This document shows positions 39,840-48,520 of a DNA stretch of 64,000 nucleotides, in pieces. The notes beneath the pieces were generated by a model. The model had not been told where the DNA came from. It saw only the letters and a list, made by a program, of their open reading frames with translations, and did not search any database. This stretch comes from Halomicrobium salinisoli (GTDB lineage Archaea > Halobacteriota > Halobacteria > Halobacteriales > Haloarculaceae). Position numbers and translations under genes: made by a program. The stretch covers positions 186,001 to 250,000 of the forward strand of contig NZ_CP084464.1 in assembly GCF_020405185.1 (NCBI RefSeq), read 5' to 3'. Each line of letters begins with the position of its first letter. Position 1 is the first letter of the stretch.

Positions 39840-40219
39840 TCTGGCCTCTCCTTCGAGATACGACATAGCGCACTCAGCAGAACGATAGGATATATGATTG
39901 TAATAGGCGAACACCACTACTGAAGTATGTTATCGCAGTACTGCGGCCGTGTAATGCCCAATCTACATTAGAAATAGTAATGTAATGTAGTGAGAATCGC
40001 GGGATGGCAGCCCGATTTCTCGAATATACATTGCCCTTTTATCTTGCCCACATGATTCAGTGGCATTCTGCCCTGCTTCGGATGTGCCTATTTCCACGAA
40101 ATCCGATATATGAAATCAACTCTGTAGCCGCCCCGAATGCCCCACCAGGCTTACGACCGTCTCACCAGTCCCACCGTCAACGATCGGTGCAAAACAAAAA
40201 AGGGAGCCCGGCCTGGTGA
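39840..40219. other. 380-base AT-rich gap
   Basis: No supported gene. Contains several AT-rich stretches (for example near 39885-39900 and 39960-39990) and may hold promoters, but no start codon with a coding frame follows them. Confidence 0.35.
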
Positions 40220-41200
40220 TCACCCGTCGAGCGAGAGGATCGCAGTATCGCTCGTGACGGCGACTGTCTTCTGGCCGTTGTACGCACCCGGCTTTCCGAG
40301 GGAGATCCGCACCCGATCGCCTTCCGCAAGCGTACGAACCATCGGACCGAACGTGGATCGTCGCCAGACCGTCACCTTGGCCCGCGTTCCCTGCTCATCC
40401 TCGAGGTAGCCGACCTGATACTGATTCCGGGTCGCGGGTTCGTCGAACAACCGCACGATTTCGCCCTCCACGGTGACCCACTCGGCGTCAGGATCGATGC
40501 CGGCCACCTGCGTCGGCACGGTGGGATCATCTGCCCACTCGTCGAGGACCGTGAGGACCGCGTCCGTGAACGACTGTCCACGTTTGTCCCACTCCTCGGC
40601 CAGCCGCCGGGCGGCATCCGCTCTCGACAGTGCTTCGAAGCTCGCTGCCATCTTGTCCGCGCGCTTGTTCACTTTCGCCAGCTCAGCCTGACTCAGGTTC
40701 GCCCGTGGATCCACCGTCCGCGTTCGGTGTGACGACGGAATCGTGACGCGCTCCCGGCCGTCCGCCAGGTGCTTCCGTTCCCAGAACGCCCGCGTCGACT
40801 GGGCCTGTTCCACCCGGCACTGCTCACGACAGGATCGTTCTCGATCGAGACCAGCCTCGGCAGCCGATCGGGCGTGCTCGCCGTACCGCTCCAGCTCAGC
40901 CTCCTCGCCCAGCCGCCGTTCCTGTGCAGCCAGTGTTTCACCGTAGCGTCGATCCGGCCCGACCTGCGTCGAGCGCGTCCAGTCGTAGTCCTTCGTGCCC
41001 TGAATCTCCTGATTGACCGACGGCTGCAGCTCCTGCCCGTGATTCGTTTCTGCTACCTCGGTCAGAATCGCGTTCGCGTCCACCTGGGAGGCCACGGACG
41101 TCTGGAGCCGTTCGTGAGCCTCACGGGGACTATCACGCTTGTCCGCCAGCCGCGCTTTCACACCGAGCGATGCCTTTTTGTCTGAATAGCGTCGACTCAT
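40220..41200 (-). CDS. Plasmid-type haloarchaeal protein with C-terminal OB-like domain
   Basis: A 326-residue protein starting MSRRYSDKKASLGVKARLAD at 41200; the longer open frame upstream is not protein-like. The first 200 residues are highly charged and helical (coiled-coil-like; ERRLGEEAELERYGEHARSA). After a helical segment (LAKVNKRADKMAASFEALSR) a C-terminal domain of about 90 residues has the strands AEWVTVEGEIVRLFDEP, QVGYLEDEQGTRAKVTVWRR, EGDRVRISLGKPGAYNGQKT and AVTSDTAILSLDG, the pattern of an OB-fold nucleic-acid-binding domain as in RPA/RPA-associated proteins. Such genes are common on haloarchaeal plasmids and integrated elements. I infer ssDNA binding in element replication or maintenance. 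Confidence 0.7.
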   Translation of the reverse strand: MSRRYSDKKASLGVKARLADKRDSPREAHERLQTSVASQVDANAILTEVAETNHGQELQPSVNQEIQGTKDYDWTRSTQVGPDRRYGETLAAQERRLGEEAELERYGEHARSAAEAGLDRERSCREQCRVEQAQSTRAFWERKHLADGRERVTIPSSHRTRTVDPRANLSQAELAKVNKRADKMAASFEALSRADAARRLAEEWDKRGQSFTDAVLTVLDEWADDPTVPTQVAGIDPDAEWVTVEGEIVRLFDEPATRNQYQVGYLEDEQGTRAKVTVWRRSTFGPMVRTLAEGDRVRISLGKPGAYNGQKTVAVTSDTAILSLDG

Positions 41201-41477
41201 TGTTGCATTCTGGTAGGGGCGTCTCACCGCGCTCCCTGCTTTCAGCCCGTCAGTGCCGACAGCGTGCTGCCCGTGCCCCCGTTCCGGGCAGACCACGATC
41301 ATCGAACCAACCATCAGTGCAGGGAGTTCTGAGAGGCGACTGCGTCGCGCCTCTCGGTTCACCTGGAGGCGCGACGCGTCGCCGGACGCCAGCCCCCACA
41401 GACGAGTGACGGCCGGGCAGCACGCGGCGAGCGCCGGCGAAGCCCTTGAACCCAGCCGTCATCCGCGAGTCCGTACC

Positions 41478-41496
41478 GAGGAGCGCCAGCGACGAG
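41478..41496 (+). repeat. 19-base direct repeat, copy 1
   Basis: GAGGAGCGCCAGCGACGAG; identical to 41960-41978, and both are followed by a GGCGCGG/CGGCGAGG-like tract. Confidence 0.6.
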
Positions 41497-41959
41497 GCGC
41501 GGAGCCGGCACGGACGGTGCGGTGCAAGGGCTTCGGGCCGCCCACACGAGCGAACGCACCCGAGCGCCGGTGCGGGCGCGGCGGGCGGTCTGCGCCGCGC
41601 CCGCCGAGCGAACGAGTGGTCTCACACTCGACGCCGCGCCGCAGGCGCGGTCGCCGGAAGCCTCCGGAAGTCCGGCGAGTCCGAACGAGCTGCGCTCGTG
41701 GACCGAGACTGTGAGACAGGGAGCACCGCGGACGGTGGCTCGTGTCCACGGGGGCTGACTGACGTTGCGACGCAACAGCGTCCGTCGCGACGAGACACCC
41801 CCGTGGAACGCGAAAGGGCACGAGCGGTGTGACCGGTCGACGTCGGCGGAAGCTCCGCGTCAGCGGAGGAGTCCGCCGGGGGAGAGAACGAGTGAGCGCA
41901 GCGGCGCTCGGGTGCGTGAGCGAGCCCGGCCCGACCCGGCAGGAGTCCGGCCCCACCGC

Positions 41960-41978
41960 GAGGAGCGCCAGCGACGAG
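41960..41978 (+). repeat. 19-base direct repeat, copy 2
   Basis: GAGGAGCGCCAGCGACGAG; identical to 41478-41496. Confidence 0.6.
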
Positions 41979-42295
41979 CGGCGAGGCCGGAAGCTGCCCG
42001 GCAGGAATGGGCTGCATGCGGCCAGGCGCGCAGTCCGTGGAGCGCGGCCGGAACGTACGCTCGCGCTCAGTAGCTACAACCGTGTCCGAGACGTGCTTCT
42101 GAGGGCAATTGAGTACGTGCCAGGGCACCGGGGGAAACTCGGCAGTCGCAAAAGTTCCCGAATCAAGTTCATCGGAGAAGACCGCAACTGGACGGGTAGA
42201 TCGAGACTCGCAAAGCGAACCGTTTCGGCCAAGCAGGCGATCATCGACTGTCTAGAGACAGGCGTTGTCGATAGAGATCCGAGAGAGCCTGCTAG

Positions 42296-42430
42296 TCAGT
42301 CGCGAAGACCAGCAACCGATCTCCCGACCTCTCGGACGTACTCGCTGCGCTCGATGTCGAGTTCTTCGGAAAGGAACTCGAGCGTCTCGTCTAGGTCTAT
42401 ATCTCTCTCAGAACATTCTGGTGTACCCAT
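42296..42430 (-). CDS. 44-residue ORF in the position of hicA
   Basis: ATG at 42430, eight bases after the stop of the HicB-like gene, so the two are very likely one transcript. The product begins MGTPECSERDIDLDETLEFL and continues with SEELDIERSEYVREVGRSVA. A helix pair with LDIERSEYVREVGR resembles the second half of a ribbon-helix-helix protein. It shows none of the HicA dsRBD-fold motifs (the Gly-His and the central strand). It may be a small DNA-binding partner, or a fragment left after loss of the toxin. Confidence 0.45.
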   Translation of the reverse strand: MGTPECSERDIDLDETLEFLSEELDIERSEYVREVGRSVAGLRD

Positions 42431-42438
42431 AGACTGTA

Positions 42439-42696
42439 CTACGTGAGGACGTCGGGCAATTCCCCACCGGGGGTGTTCTCCTCGGGATCGATGCCGAGCT
42501 CCCGAAGTTCTTCGTCGGTTGGCGGACGACCTGCACCGTCGTGTCCTTCAACCGCCTCGTCAAGGTTTTCGAGGGCTGCTTCACGGGTCTCTCCTTGGCT
42601 GACAACACCTCTTTCGACGTCTACCGCCGTCCAAAGGTCTGTGTCTCCGTCCTTTGTTAATCGAATTTCTTCCCCGGCGTCCATAGTATGTGACAT
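42439..42696 (-). CDS. HicB-like antitoxin family protein
   Basis: About 85 residues from the ATG at 42696 (starts at 42705 or 42684 also fit). The core EIRLTKDGDTDLWTAVDVER, GVVSQGETREAALENLDEAV and the tail RPPTDEELRELGIDPEENTP match haloarchaeal HicB proteins: a partly degraded RNase H-like fold with the SQGET-R-EAL-NL-EA signature. In HicAB modules HicB neutralises the HicA mRNA interferase and represses the operon. A TATA-like element (TACCTTTATC, 42710-42719) lies just upstream. The canonical hicA is not present downstream; only the 44-residue ORF follows. Confidence 0.75.
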   Translation of the reverse strand: MSHTMDAGEEIRLTKDGDTDLWTAVDVERGVVSQGETREAALENLDEAVEGHDGAGRPPTDEELRELGIDPEENTPGGELPDVLT

Positions 42697-43057
42697 TCCT
42701 GTCATCACCAGATAAAGGTATTGTCGGTCTATTGCGGGCTGTCCACCTGACGACAGCAAATAAACGGAGTGGCTGGCTCTTTTCGATAGTAGAGTACTGT
42801 TGGAATCCTATTATCTCGACAGCTTTCCCGCTGAAACACCTGTTAGGTAGGTCAGCGTATGCAGCACGGCAACCTACGCGGATCAAATCGGTGTTGACAC
42901 AACGGGAACGGTTGATTCGCCCCTCAAGACAGTTACAGGGCCACTCTAAGAGCAGAATATTTTTGTAGCTCGGGTACTACGTTTCTGATGAACACGGGAG
43001 CAGGTCAACATCACGGTTCCGTGGTGCGTGGCCTGGGAAGGGCAGTGAGGTAGTGGC
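42697..43057. other. 361-base gap between the HicB-like gene and the RNase H-like gene
   Basis: Contains the promoter region of the HicB-like gene at its left edge. No supported gene or RNA in the remainder. Confidence 0.35.
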
Positions 43058-43927
43058 TCACGCCTGTTGACTCCCCAGTTGGTTTCTGATGTTGAGAACG
43101 TACTGAGAGACATCCTCATCGTCGATATGGTTCTCAACGAGATTCTCAAATTGTCGCTGTGACAGCTCTCCGAGTACGTCTTCTGATGGACGGTGTCCCG
43201 TCAGCCACGCCGCCACCTTCGACTCAAACGTGTTCTTCTGAGCGACGCCTTTCGGAGCCAGTTCATAAACACGGTCCTCAAAAGTAACGGACGGGACAGA
43301 CCGTGAGCTATCGAATCGCTGGACGTTGTCTATTGGTTCAACTGCGTCCTCCTGTTCTATTCGATGGCGAAATACGTTGCAGGCGCAATCCGCCACAGTG
43401 ACTTCAGGGTATGTTCTGTCGCCTTTTTCAAGTGTGGCGAAAGCGATGTTGACGTTGTTCTGGTTCTCGAAGTAGTCGTCAAGTATCTCAGATCGAGAGC
43501 GTAGGATATTCTGTTTCCCCCCGAAGTTTGAGACACGACCATCCAGTATGACGAGACAGTTAGTCGTGTCGCCGTCGCGTGAGACTCCTGTTGGGACGAC
43601 TTCTTTTATCGCCTCAACGGCCATGAGTGCCCGCTGGCCGCGAGTAGGTGACCCCCATGCTGCTCGCGCTCGGGTCGGTATCTCAGTTTGTCTGAAGAAC
43701 CTGTAGATATCATCGGTATCCAAGTCTGTCGATTTTTGTAGCCAAGGCTTAGCACCTGCACTGAGAAGTTCCTTCACGATATGGACTGACTGTTCCCTGT
43801 CGATGAGTGAAGCGCTTACAACAGTCGGTATCCTATTTTCGTGTATACCGGTTTCGTCGATTGCGATCACAGACTCAAAGGCCTGTCTTGGCGCTGTCGT
43901 CCCAGATAATTTGACAGGCGCAACCAC
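43058..43927 (-). CDS. RNase H-fold protein, DUF3800-like
   Basis: A 289-residue protein with less GC-rich codon use than host genes. Its acidic residues fall in the order of an RNase H-like fold: FESVIAIDETGIHENRIPTV (first strand Asp-Glu), TTNCLVILDGRVSNFG (strand with Asp near residue 129), and YPEVTVADCACNVFRHRI (last Asp near 178). DUF3800 proteins share this layout and occur in defence islands and mobile elements. The C terminus is helical (LSQRQFENLVENHIDDEDVS). No obvious partner gene: a 300-base gap without genes lies on each side. Nuclease activity is inferred from fold only. Confidence 0.55.
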   Translation of the reverse strand: MVAPVKLSGTTAPRQAFESVIAIDETGIHENRIPTVVSASLIDREQSVHIVKELLSAGAKPWLQKSTDLDTDDIYRFFRQTEIPTRARAAWGSPTRGQRALMAVEAIKEVVPTGVSRDGDTTNCLVILDGRVSNFGGKQNILRSRSEILDDYFENQNNVNIAFATLEKGDRTYPEVTVADCACNVFRHRIEQEDAVEPIDNVQRFDSSRSVPSVTFEDRVYELAPKGVAQKNTFESKVAAWLTGHRPSEDVLGELSQRQFENLVENHIDDEDVSQYVLNIRNQLGSQQA

Positions 43928-44232
43928 AGTATATGCTGGTTGACCTCCAGTATAAACCTTCTATTCTGAAGGTGTTGCAGTCGGTCGCTATCTGGACAGT
44001 CAGAGGGCTGCTTAGTTATGGTTCGTCAAGTCAAGATGCCACGGCAAAGAAGCGTTAGAGTTCGGCAAGGAGAAATGAGTTGTGCGCTGCTGTTGTGATG
44101 GACTCACCTTCTGTACTGACCGTAGCGACTCATCACATCGAGGCTGGTTCTCACCAGCTAATTCAGAGTGAAGCAGCCGCTCAGTAGGTATGCGAGTGTA
44201 ACAGAGAGTTTCGGTCACGTTGCCCAAAACAT
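43928..44232. other. 305-base gap
   Basis: No gene or RNA seen. It separates the divergently oriented RNase H-like and lipoprotein genes, so it must hold both promoters; I cannot place them with confidence. Confidence 0.3.
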
Positions 44233-44259
44233 ATGTCGGCCAGTAATAGAACAATTGTT

Positions 44260-44811
44260 ATGACTCGTCCTTGGTCTCGGCGGGCAGTTCTATGTACGGC
44301 AGGCACAGGAATTGCGCTCCTGAGCGGCTGTACCTCCTTCGCGTCGGAGCCGTCCACAGACCCAACGGCAACACCAGTATCGGCAGAAAAGATTGCCAAC
44401 TTCGGGTGCCCTCCATCCGGCAATGGCGACGCTACGGTGTGTTCGCAGACGGTTGAGACCAACACTGCCTCGGTGTACCTCCTTCCAACACCGACTGTCG
44501 CTGACGCTCCCGATTCACTTGAACTGACTCTCACGAACGAGTCAGGGACCGACCTTTCGTTCAATCCCTACTCGTGGTCGGTCTGGAAGAAGAGCGGGTC
44601 CAGTTGGTCCCAGATTGAACAGAAGAGTTCTGGTGATGGGAAGCTAACAGTTGCAGCCGGTGACTCAGAGAAGTGGACCGTCGAAACAGTCGTTGGATAC
44701 ATCAACGAGTCGGCCACGCTTGATTCGGGAGCATACTCTGCGGCAATCAACGTCCCGAACCCAGATGGTGATGACTGGATAACGTGTCTCGTCGTATTCG
44801 GTCTTCGGTGA
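44260..44811 (+). CDS. Tat lipoprotein with Ig-like domain, 183 residues
   Basis: From the ATG at 44260, MTRPWSRRAVLCTAGTGIAL then LLSGC is a twin-arginine signal with lipobox; an in-frame ATG at 44233 would add nine residues. The mature part has a short Ser/Thr linker, a segment with two Cys (GCPPSGNGDATVCSQTV) that may form a disulfide, and a beta-sandwich (DSLELTLTNESGTDLSFNPY and WSVWKKSGSSW). This last part resembles the Ig-like domain of the 36074 protein. Function unknown. Confidence 0.7.
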   Translation: MTRPWSRRAVLCTAGTGIALLSGCTSFASEPSTDPTATPVSAEKIANFGCPPSGNGDATVCSQTVETNTASVYLLPTPTVADAPDSLELTLTNESGTDLSFNPYSWSVWKKSGSSWSQIEQKSSGDGKLTVAAGDSEKWTVETVVGYINESATLDSGAYSAAINVPNPDGDDWITCLVVFGLR

Positions 44812-44926
44812 CGACTGGTAATCACCGTTTGTCTCCTGCTGGCAGTTGATAGACCCCCACTCTATACTGCTCAGTGACTACAGTGTGGGTCCATCAGGAA
44901 CCCGTGCCCCGTTCACCATCGCCAGG

Positions 44927-45916
44927 TCATCGTATCGAGCGCGGATCACGCGGCATTCCCCGTCGGCGGCGACAGACGGTAGTGAGCACGACGGCAGCAC
45001 CGACGAGAACGGGCGTCCCGAAGACGAGGACAACACTGACGACGTTGAGTGCCTCGACGCCGAGGTGATCGCCCAGTGCCGCCGTTGCGACCGACAGACT
45101 ACCCGCGACCAGCAACACCGCGAAGTAGCCTGTGAGCTCGCTCTCGTCGACGAGTCTCGTCGCACCAGCCCCGATGCGGACGCCGAACACGCTCCCGGCA
45201 AGGAGCGATCCGACGGTCGGGAGAGCGACCGCGCCGGCGTCGGCATAGACGAACGCGCCGTACGCACCGGAGACGGTGATCTGAAAGAGACTGGTGCCGA
45301 CGGCGATCGGTACGGGGACGCCGAGCACGTAGATGACCGCTGGCAGCAGGAGGAACCCACCGCCGACGCCGAGGAATCCGGAGAGCGTTCCGATTATCCC
45401 CGCGACGACGAGGATCACCCACACCGAGACGGTGCGGTCGCCTGCCAGCGTGATCCTCGGTGGGAGTCGAATCGCCGCCACCCGGGCGGCGAAGCCGACC
45501 TCGTCGTACCCGTCGCTATCCCTGTGGGCATCCCACAGCGTGACTATCCCGACGAGTCCCAACAGGGCGACGTAGGCAGCGCTGACGAAGAGGTCGGCCG
45601 CCCCAGCGTCGTCGAACGAGAAGACGGCCCGCTTGCCGACCTCGATACCGAGCGTCAGTCCCGGGATCATCACCACCGCCAACCTGTAGTCGATCTGCCC
45701 GTAGTCGCGGTGTCTGAGTGTCCCGATGGCACTGGTGGCGAACACGAACGCGAGTCCGCTCCCGACGGCGACGGGTACCGGATAGCCCACGACCAGGAGC
45801 GCTGGGGTCACGAGGAACGACCCGCCCATCCCGAAGAACCCGAAGAGGATTCCGGTGAACAGGCCGAAGCCGACGAAGAGAGCGATCGTCGCGACACCGA
45901 GTCCGAGCACGTCCAC
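44927..45916 (-). CDS. TauE/SafE family sulfite/anion exporter
   Basis: A 329-residue membrane protein with about eight helices and the duplicated TauE/SafE signatures GFFGMGGSFLVTPALLVVGY (first half) and SGFLGVGGGFLLLPAVIYVL (second half). Family members export sulfite, sulfoacetate or other small organic anions. It starts at the GTG at 45916, two bases after the stop of a 36-residue ORF, which itself overlaps the flavoenzyme gene: a three-gene, translationally coupled operon. Substrate is unknown, but coupling to an oxidase suggests export of a product or by-product. Confidence 0.88.
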   Translation of the reverse strand: MDVLGLGVATIALFVGFGLFTGILFGFFGMGGSFLVTPALLVVGYPVPVAVGSGLAFVFATSAIGTLRHRDYGQIDYRLAVVMIPGLTLGIEVGKRAVFSFDDAGAADLFVSAAYVALLGLVGIVTLWDAHRDSDGYDEVGFAARVAAIRLPPRITLAGDRTVSVWVILVVAGIIGTLSGFLGVGGGFLLLPAVIYVLGVPVPIAVGTSLFQITVSGAYGAFVYADAGAVALPTVGSLLAGSVFGVRIGAGATRLVDESELTGYFAVLLVAGSLSVATAALGDHLGVEALNVVSVVLVFGTPVLVGAAVVLTTVCRRRRGMPRDPRSIR

Positions 45917-45918
45917 GG

Positions 45919-46029
45919 TCAGTCACCCACGGGTGGTTCGCCGACGGGCGAGCTGGGATCCCGCAGCAGTACCCCGTAGCCGACGAGCGGCGTGATCGTT
46001 TCTGTCGGGGGCTCTGTCGAAGTGCTCAC
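45919..46029 (-). CDS. 36-residue ORF coupled to flavoenzyme and TauE genes
   Basis: GTG at 46029 overlaps the stop of the flavoenzyme gene (GTGA, four bases), and its TGA is two bases before the TauE start. The product begins MSTSTEPPTETITPLVGYGV and ends RDPSSPVGEPPVGD. It is too short for the ORF-length cut-offs used in most annotation. The perfect end-to-start packing on both sides argues for translation. No motif recognised; a small membrane-proximal or regulatory peptide, or simply a coupling ORF, are possible. Confidence 0.5.
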   Translation of the reverse strand: MSTSTEPPTETITPLVGYGVLLRDPSSPVGEPPVGD

Positions 46030-47459
46030 TCATGGGTCGTTCCACCGTCGATCTGAGCACGTTCGGCCGGTGCAAAGTGCTGGGTGCGGCTGAACTGGTT
46101 CGTCGGATCGTACTCCTCCTGCAGGGCGACCAGTCGCTCGTAGGCTGGCCCGAACGTGGTCTCCATCATCTCGTCGCCGTCCTCGAAGAAGCCCGGGAAG
46201 TTCAGGTAGACCGAACCGTCCGAGAACTGGCGCATGTCGTCGAGACAGTCACGCACCCACTCGACGTTGGCGTCGTCGTTCACGGGGTGTTCCCAGTTCG
46301 CTTCGACGCCGAGCAGGAAGGGTGCGTGTCGGCCCGCGAACGCGCTGTCCTCGGCGTCGACCCGTTCGATCGCGCCACCGAGTTGCCAGACGTCGACCGT
46401 CGAGAGCGGTGAGGGTGCCACGTCGGCCCAGTAGGCGATCCGATCGACGGCGGACGCCGACAGCCCGTCGAGGTACAGCGACTTCCAGTAGTATCGCATC
46501 CCGTCGGGGTAGTCCTCGTCGAACAGTCGCTGCAGGTCCACGTACGGCATCGTCCCGCTGAAGTCGGCGATTGGCTCACCGAACTCCCGCAGGGGCGCCA
46601 GCGCACGCTCGCCGTCCGCTACCGGTCCCGCGTAACAGCCGACGATCGCGGTCTTGGCGTCGTCGACCGCGTCCCCCGTGAAGAGGTCCTCGTCGGGCAT
46701 CACGCCCGACATGGTGAGTGTGCTGACTTCGTCGGGCGCGGAGGCGACGTACTCGCGGTAGGCTCGGAGACACTCGGCCGTCCGATCCCCCGGATAGAAC
46801 ACGAGGCACATCGCCACCTCGGGACCGACGGGGTGGAGGTCGAACTCGAAGCCGGTGACGACGCCGACGGTGCCGCCGCCACCGCGGAGCCCCCAGAAGA
46901 GCCCCGCGTGCTCGTCCTCGCTGGCGGTCAGGTAGTCGCCCTCCGCCGTGACCAGGTCGACGGAGACGAGGTTGTCACAGGTCAGGCCGTACTTGCAGCG
47001 GAGGTGACCGAGCCCGCCACCGAGCGTCAGTCCCGCGACGCCCGTCTCCGAGACGAGGCCGCCGGGCGTCGCCAGCCCGAACGCCTGGGTTTCGTGGTCA
47101 ACGTCCGCCCACGTCGCGCCGGCCTGGATCCACGCAGTACGCGCGTCGGGGTCCACCCGCACGCTTCGCATCTCGGTGAGGTCGACGACGAGTCCGTCGT
47201 CGCAGACGGCCGTCCCGGCGACGTTGTGGCCGCCACCGCGAACCGCCACACGGAGATCCGTCTCGCGCGCAAAGCCCACCGCGCTGATGACGTCGGCGAC
47301 GCCTCGACACCGGGCGAGCAGGGCCGGACGCCTGTCGATCATCCCGTTCCAAACCGCACGGGCGTCGTCGTACTCGCCGTCGTCGGGACGAATCAGGTCG
47401 CCGTGGAATCCATCGCCGAGCCGTTCAATCTGTTCGTCTTGGATGGTGTGTTGTTCCAT
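46026..47459 (-). CDS. Berberine-bridge-type FAD-linked oxidase
   Basis: A 477-residue oxidoreductase of the FAD_binding_4 plus BBE family. The FAD domain has RVAVRGGGHNVAGTAVCDDG, in which His is the usual covalent 8-alpha-histidyl site, and TLGGGLGHLRCKYGLTCDNL, in which a Cys at the known 6-S-cysteinyl position suggests bicovalent flavin attachment. The C-terminal BBE segment is AYERLVALQEEYDPTNQFSR. Such enzymes oxidise sugars, amines or alkaloid-like alcohols with O2. First gene of the operon with the 36-residue ORF and TauE. The divergent FilR1-type regulator lies 150 bases away and may control it. Confidence 0.9.
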   Translation of the reverse strand: MEQHTIQDEQIERLGDGFHGDLIRPDDGEYDDARAVWNGMIDRRPALLARCRGVADVISAVGFARETDLRVAVRGGGHNVAGTAVCDDGLVVDLTEMRSVRVDPDARTAWIQAGATWADVDHETQAFGLATPGGLVSETGVAGLTLGGGLGHLRCKYGLTCDNLVSVDLVTAEGDYLTASEDEHAGLFWGLRGGGGTVGVVTGFEFDLHPVGPEVAMCLVFYPGDRTAECLRAYREYVASAPDEVSTLTMSGVMPDEDLFTGDAVDDAKTAIVGCYAGPVADGERALAPLREFGEPIADFSGTMPYVDLQRLFDEDYPDGMRYYWKSLYLDGLSASAVDRIAYWADVAPSPLSTVDVWQLGGAIERVDAEDSAFAGRHAPFLLGVEANWEHPVNDDANVEWVRDCLDDMRQFSDGSVYLNFPGFFEDGDEMMETTFGPAYERLVALQEEYDPTNQFSRTQHFAPAERAQIDGGTTHE

Positions 47460-47611
47460 ACCTAACTGAACGACGACGCGGGTGTTGGCCTCACCTATCG
47501 AGCGGCGTTCGACAGAGAGAGCCCCGTCTCAGGCGGTGAGACGGGTTCGAAGCCGACGCGTGTGCGAGAGACTTACTACCTGTGCCGTCCTCTGTCTAGT
47601 GAGAGATTCCC

Positions 47612-48520
47612 ATGGTACCCAACCGAGACGATCGACCGAATGATGGCCGTCCGCCACCCGGATCCCCGGTTCTGGAGGCGATCCTGGAGAACGAACGGAA
47701 CCGCCGCTATCTCGGTGAGCGTCTGGAGGCCGCAGGTGACCGCGTCGACACGGACCTCCTCGGCGACATCGTCCGGCACGGCCCCGTCCTCGAAGCGCTC
47801 CTGACGGAACCGCTCGACCGCAGAGAGATCGAAGACCGACTCGACATCTCACGGGCGACGAGCCACCGCTACGTACAGTGGCTCGACGAGCAGGGACTCG
47901 TCGAGAAAGTGAACGGGAGATTTCAATTGACCTGGCGCGGCACTGTCATCGCAGAGGAGATACTCCGGTTCGAGGCGAACGTCCGTGCCGCGCAGAGACT
48001 CACGCCCCTCCTCGATGCAATCTGTGACGATCACCGGGACTTCGTCCTGGAACCGTTCGTGGACTCGACGATCACCACCGCAGAGCCGGACGACCCGTAC
48101 CGGCCCGTCGAGCGGTTCGTGGCACTCGTCCGGGATTCGGAGACGCTCCGGGGGTTCAACACGACGCACATGGCGCCGCTCGCCCTGAAGGAGTTCCACC
48201 GACAGCTGTTCGAGGACAGCGACACGGAACTCATCTACGTACCCAGTACCGCCGAGAGGCTCTTCGAGACGTGCCCCGAGCGTGCCAGGACGGCCATCGA
48301 GGACGGGCATCTCGTGCTCCGAACGCGCGACGAACTGCCGTACGGGCTCGCTATATTCGACGATCGGGTCGGGATCGGGGGGTACGACGAAGCGACGGGA
48401 CTGATGCAAGTGTTCGTCGACACTGACGCGCCAATCGCACGAGAGTGGGCCGAACGTGTGTATGCGTCGGTCAGAGAAGATTCAGAACCGCTCGAGGAGC
48501 GATCCAACCTGATGCACTGA
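47612..48520 (+). CDS. FilR1-type winged-helix transcriptional regulator
   Basis: A 302-residue regulator. Residues 55-110 form a winged helix-turn-helix (LTEPLDRREIEDRLDISRAT, SHRYVQWLDEQGLVEKVNGR). The C-terminal half is the FilR1/DUF1724 sensor domain with YVPSTAERLFETCPERARTA and LPYGLAIFDDRVGIGGYDEA near the end. This pair is typical of archaeal regulators related to the methanogen FilR family; the ligand is unknown. It diverges from the flavoenzyme operon, so that operon is the most likely target. Confidence 0.82.
   Translation: MVPNRDDRPNDGRPPPGSPVLEAILENERNRRYLGERLEAAGDRVDTDLLGDIVRHGPVLEALLTEPLDRREIEDRLDISRATSHRYVQWLDEQGLVEKVNGRFQLTWRGTVIAEEILRFEANVRAAQRLTPLLDAICDDHRDFVLEPFVDSTITTAEPDDPYRPVERFVALVRDSETLRGFNTTHMAPLALKEFHRQLFEDSDTELIYVPSTAERLFETCPERARTAIEDGHLVLRTRDELPYGLAIFDDRVGIGGYDEATGLMQVFVDTDAPIAREWAERVYASVREDSEPLEERSNLMH

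Larger units (their letters stand above)
41201..42295. other. 1.1 kb GC-rich non-coding stretch with repeats
   Basis: Long open frames exist on both strands only because the region is extremely GC-rich; their products are Arg/Pro/Ser-rich and not protein-like. Two copies of a 19-base sequence, GAGGAGCGCCAGCGACGAG (41478-41496 and 41960-41978), lie in similar GC-rich contexts. A palindromic pair TCCACGGGGG (41745-41754) / CCCCCGTGGA (41798-41807) brackets a 43-base centre that itself contains GTTGCGACGCAAC. Together with the OB-fold gene, this might be a replication or partition region of an integrated plasmid. No rep gene is present. Confidence 0.45.

Noticed and set aside
41245..42446. Several 100-200-codon frames in the GC-rich stretch
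   Set aside because: Products are Arg/Pro/Ser-rich on every frame and both strands, as expected when stop codons are rare by composition.
26760..44900. An integrase or transposase gene expected for the island
   Set aside because: No tyrosine recombinase, serine recombinase or DDE transposase motif was found in any frame that I read; only remnants of plasmid-type genes.
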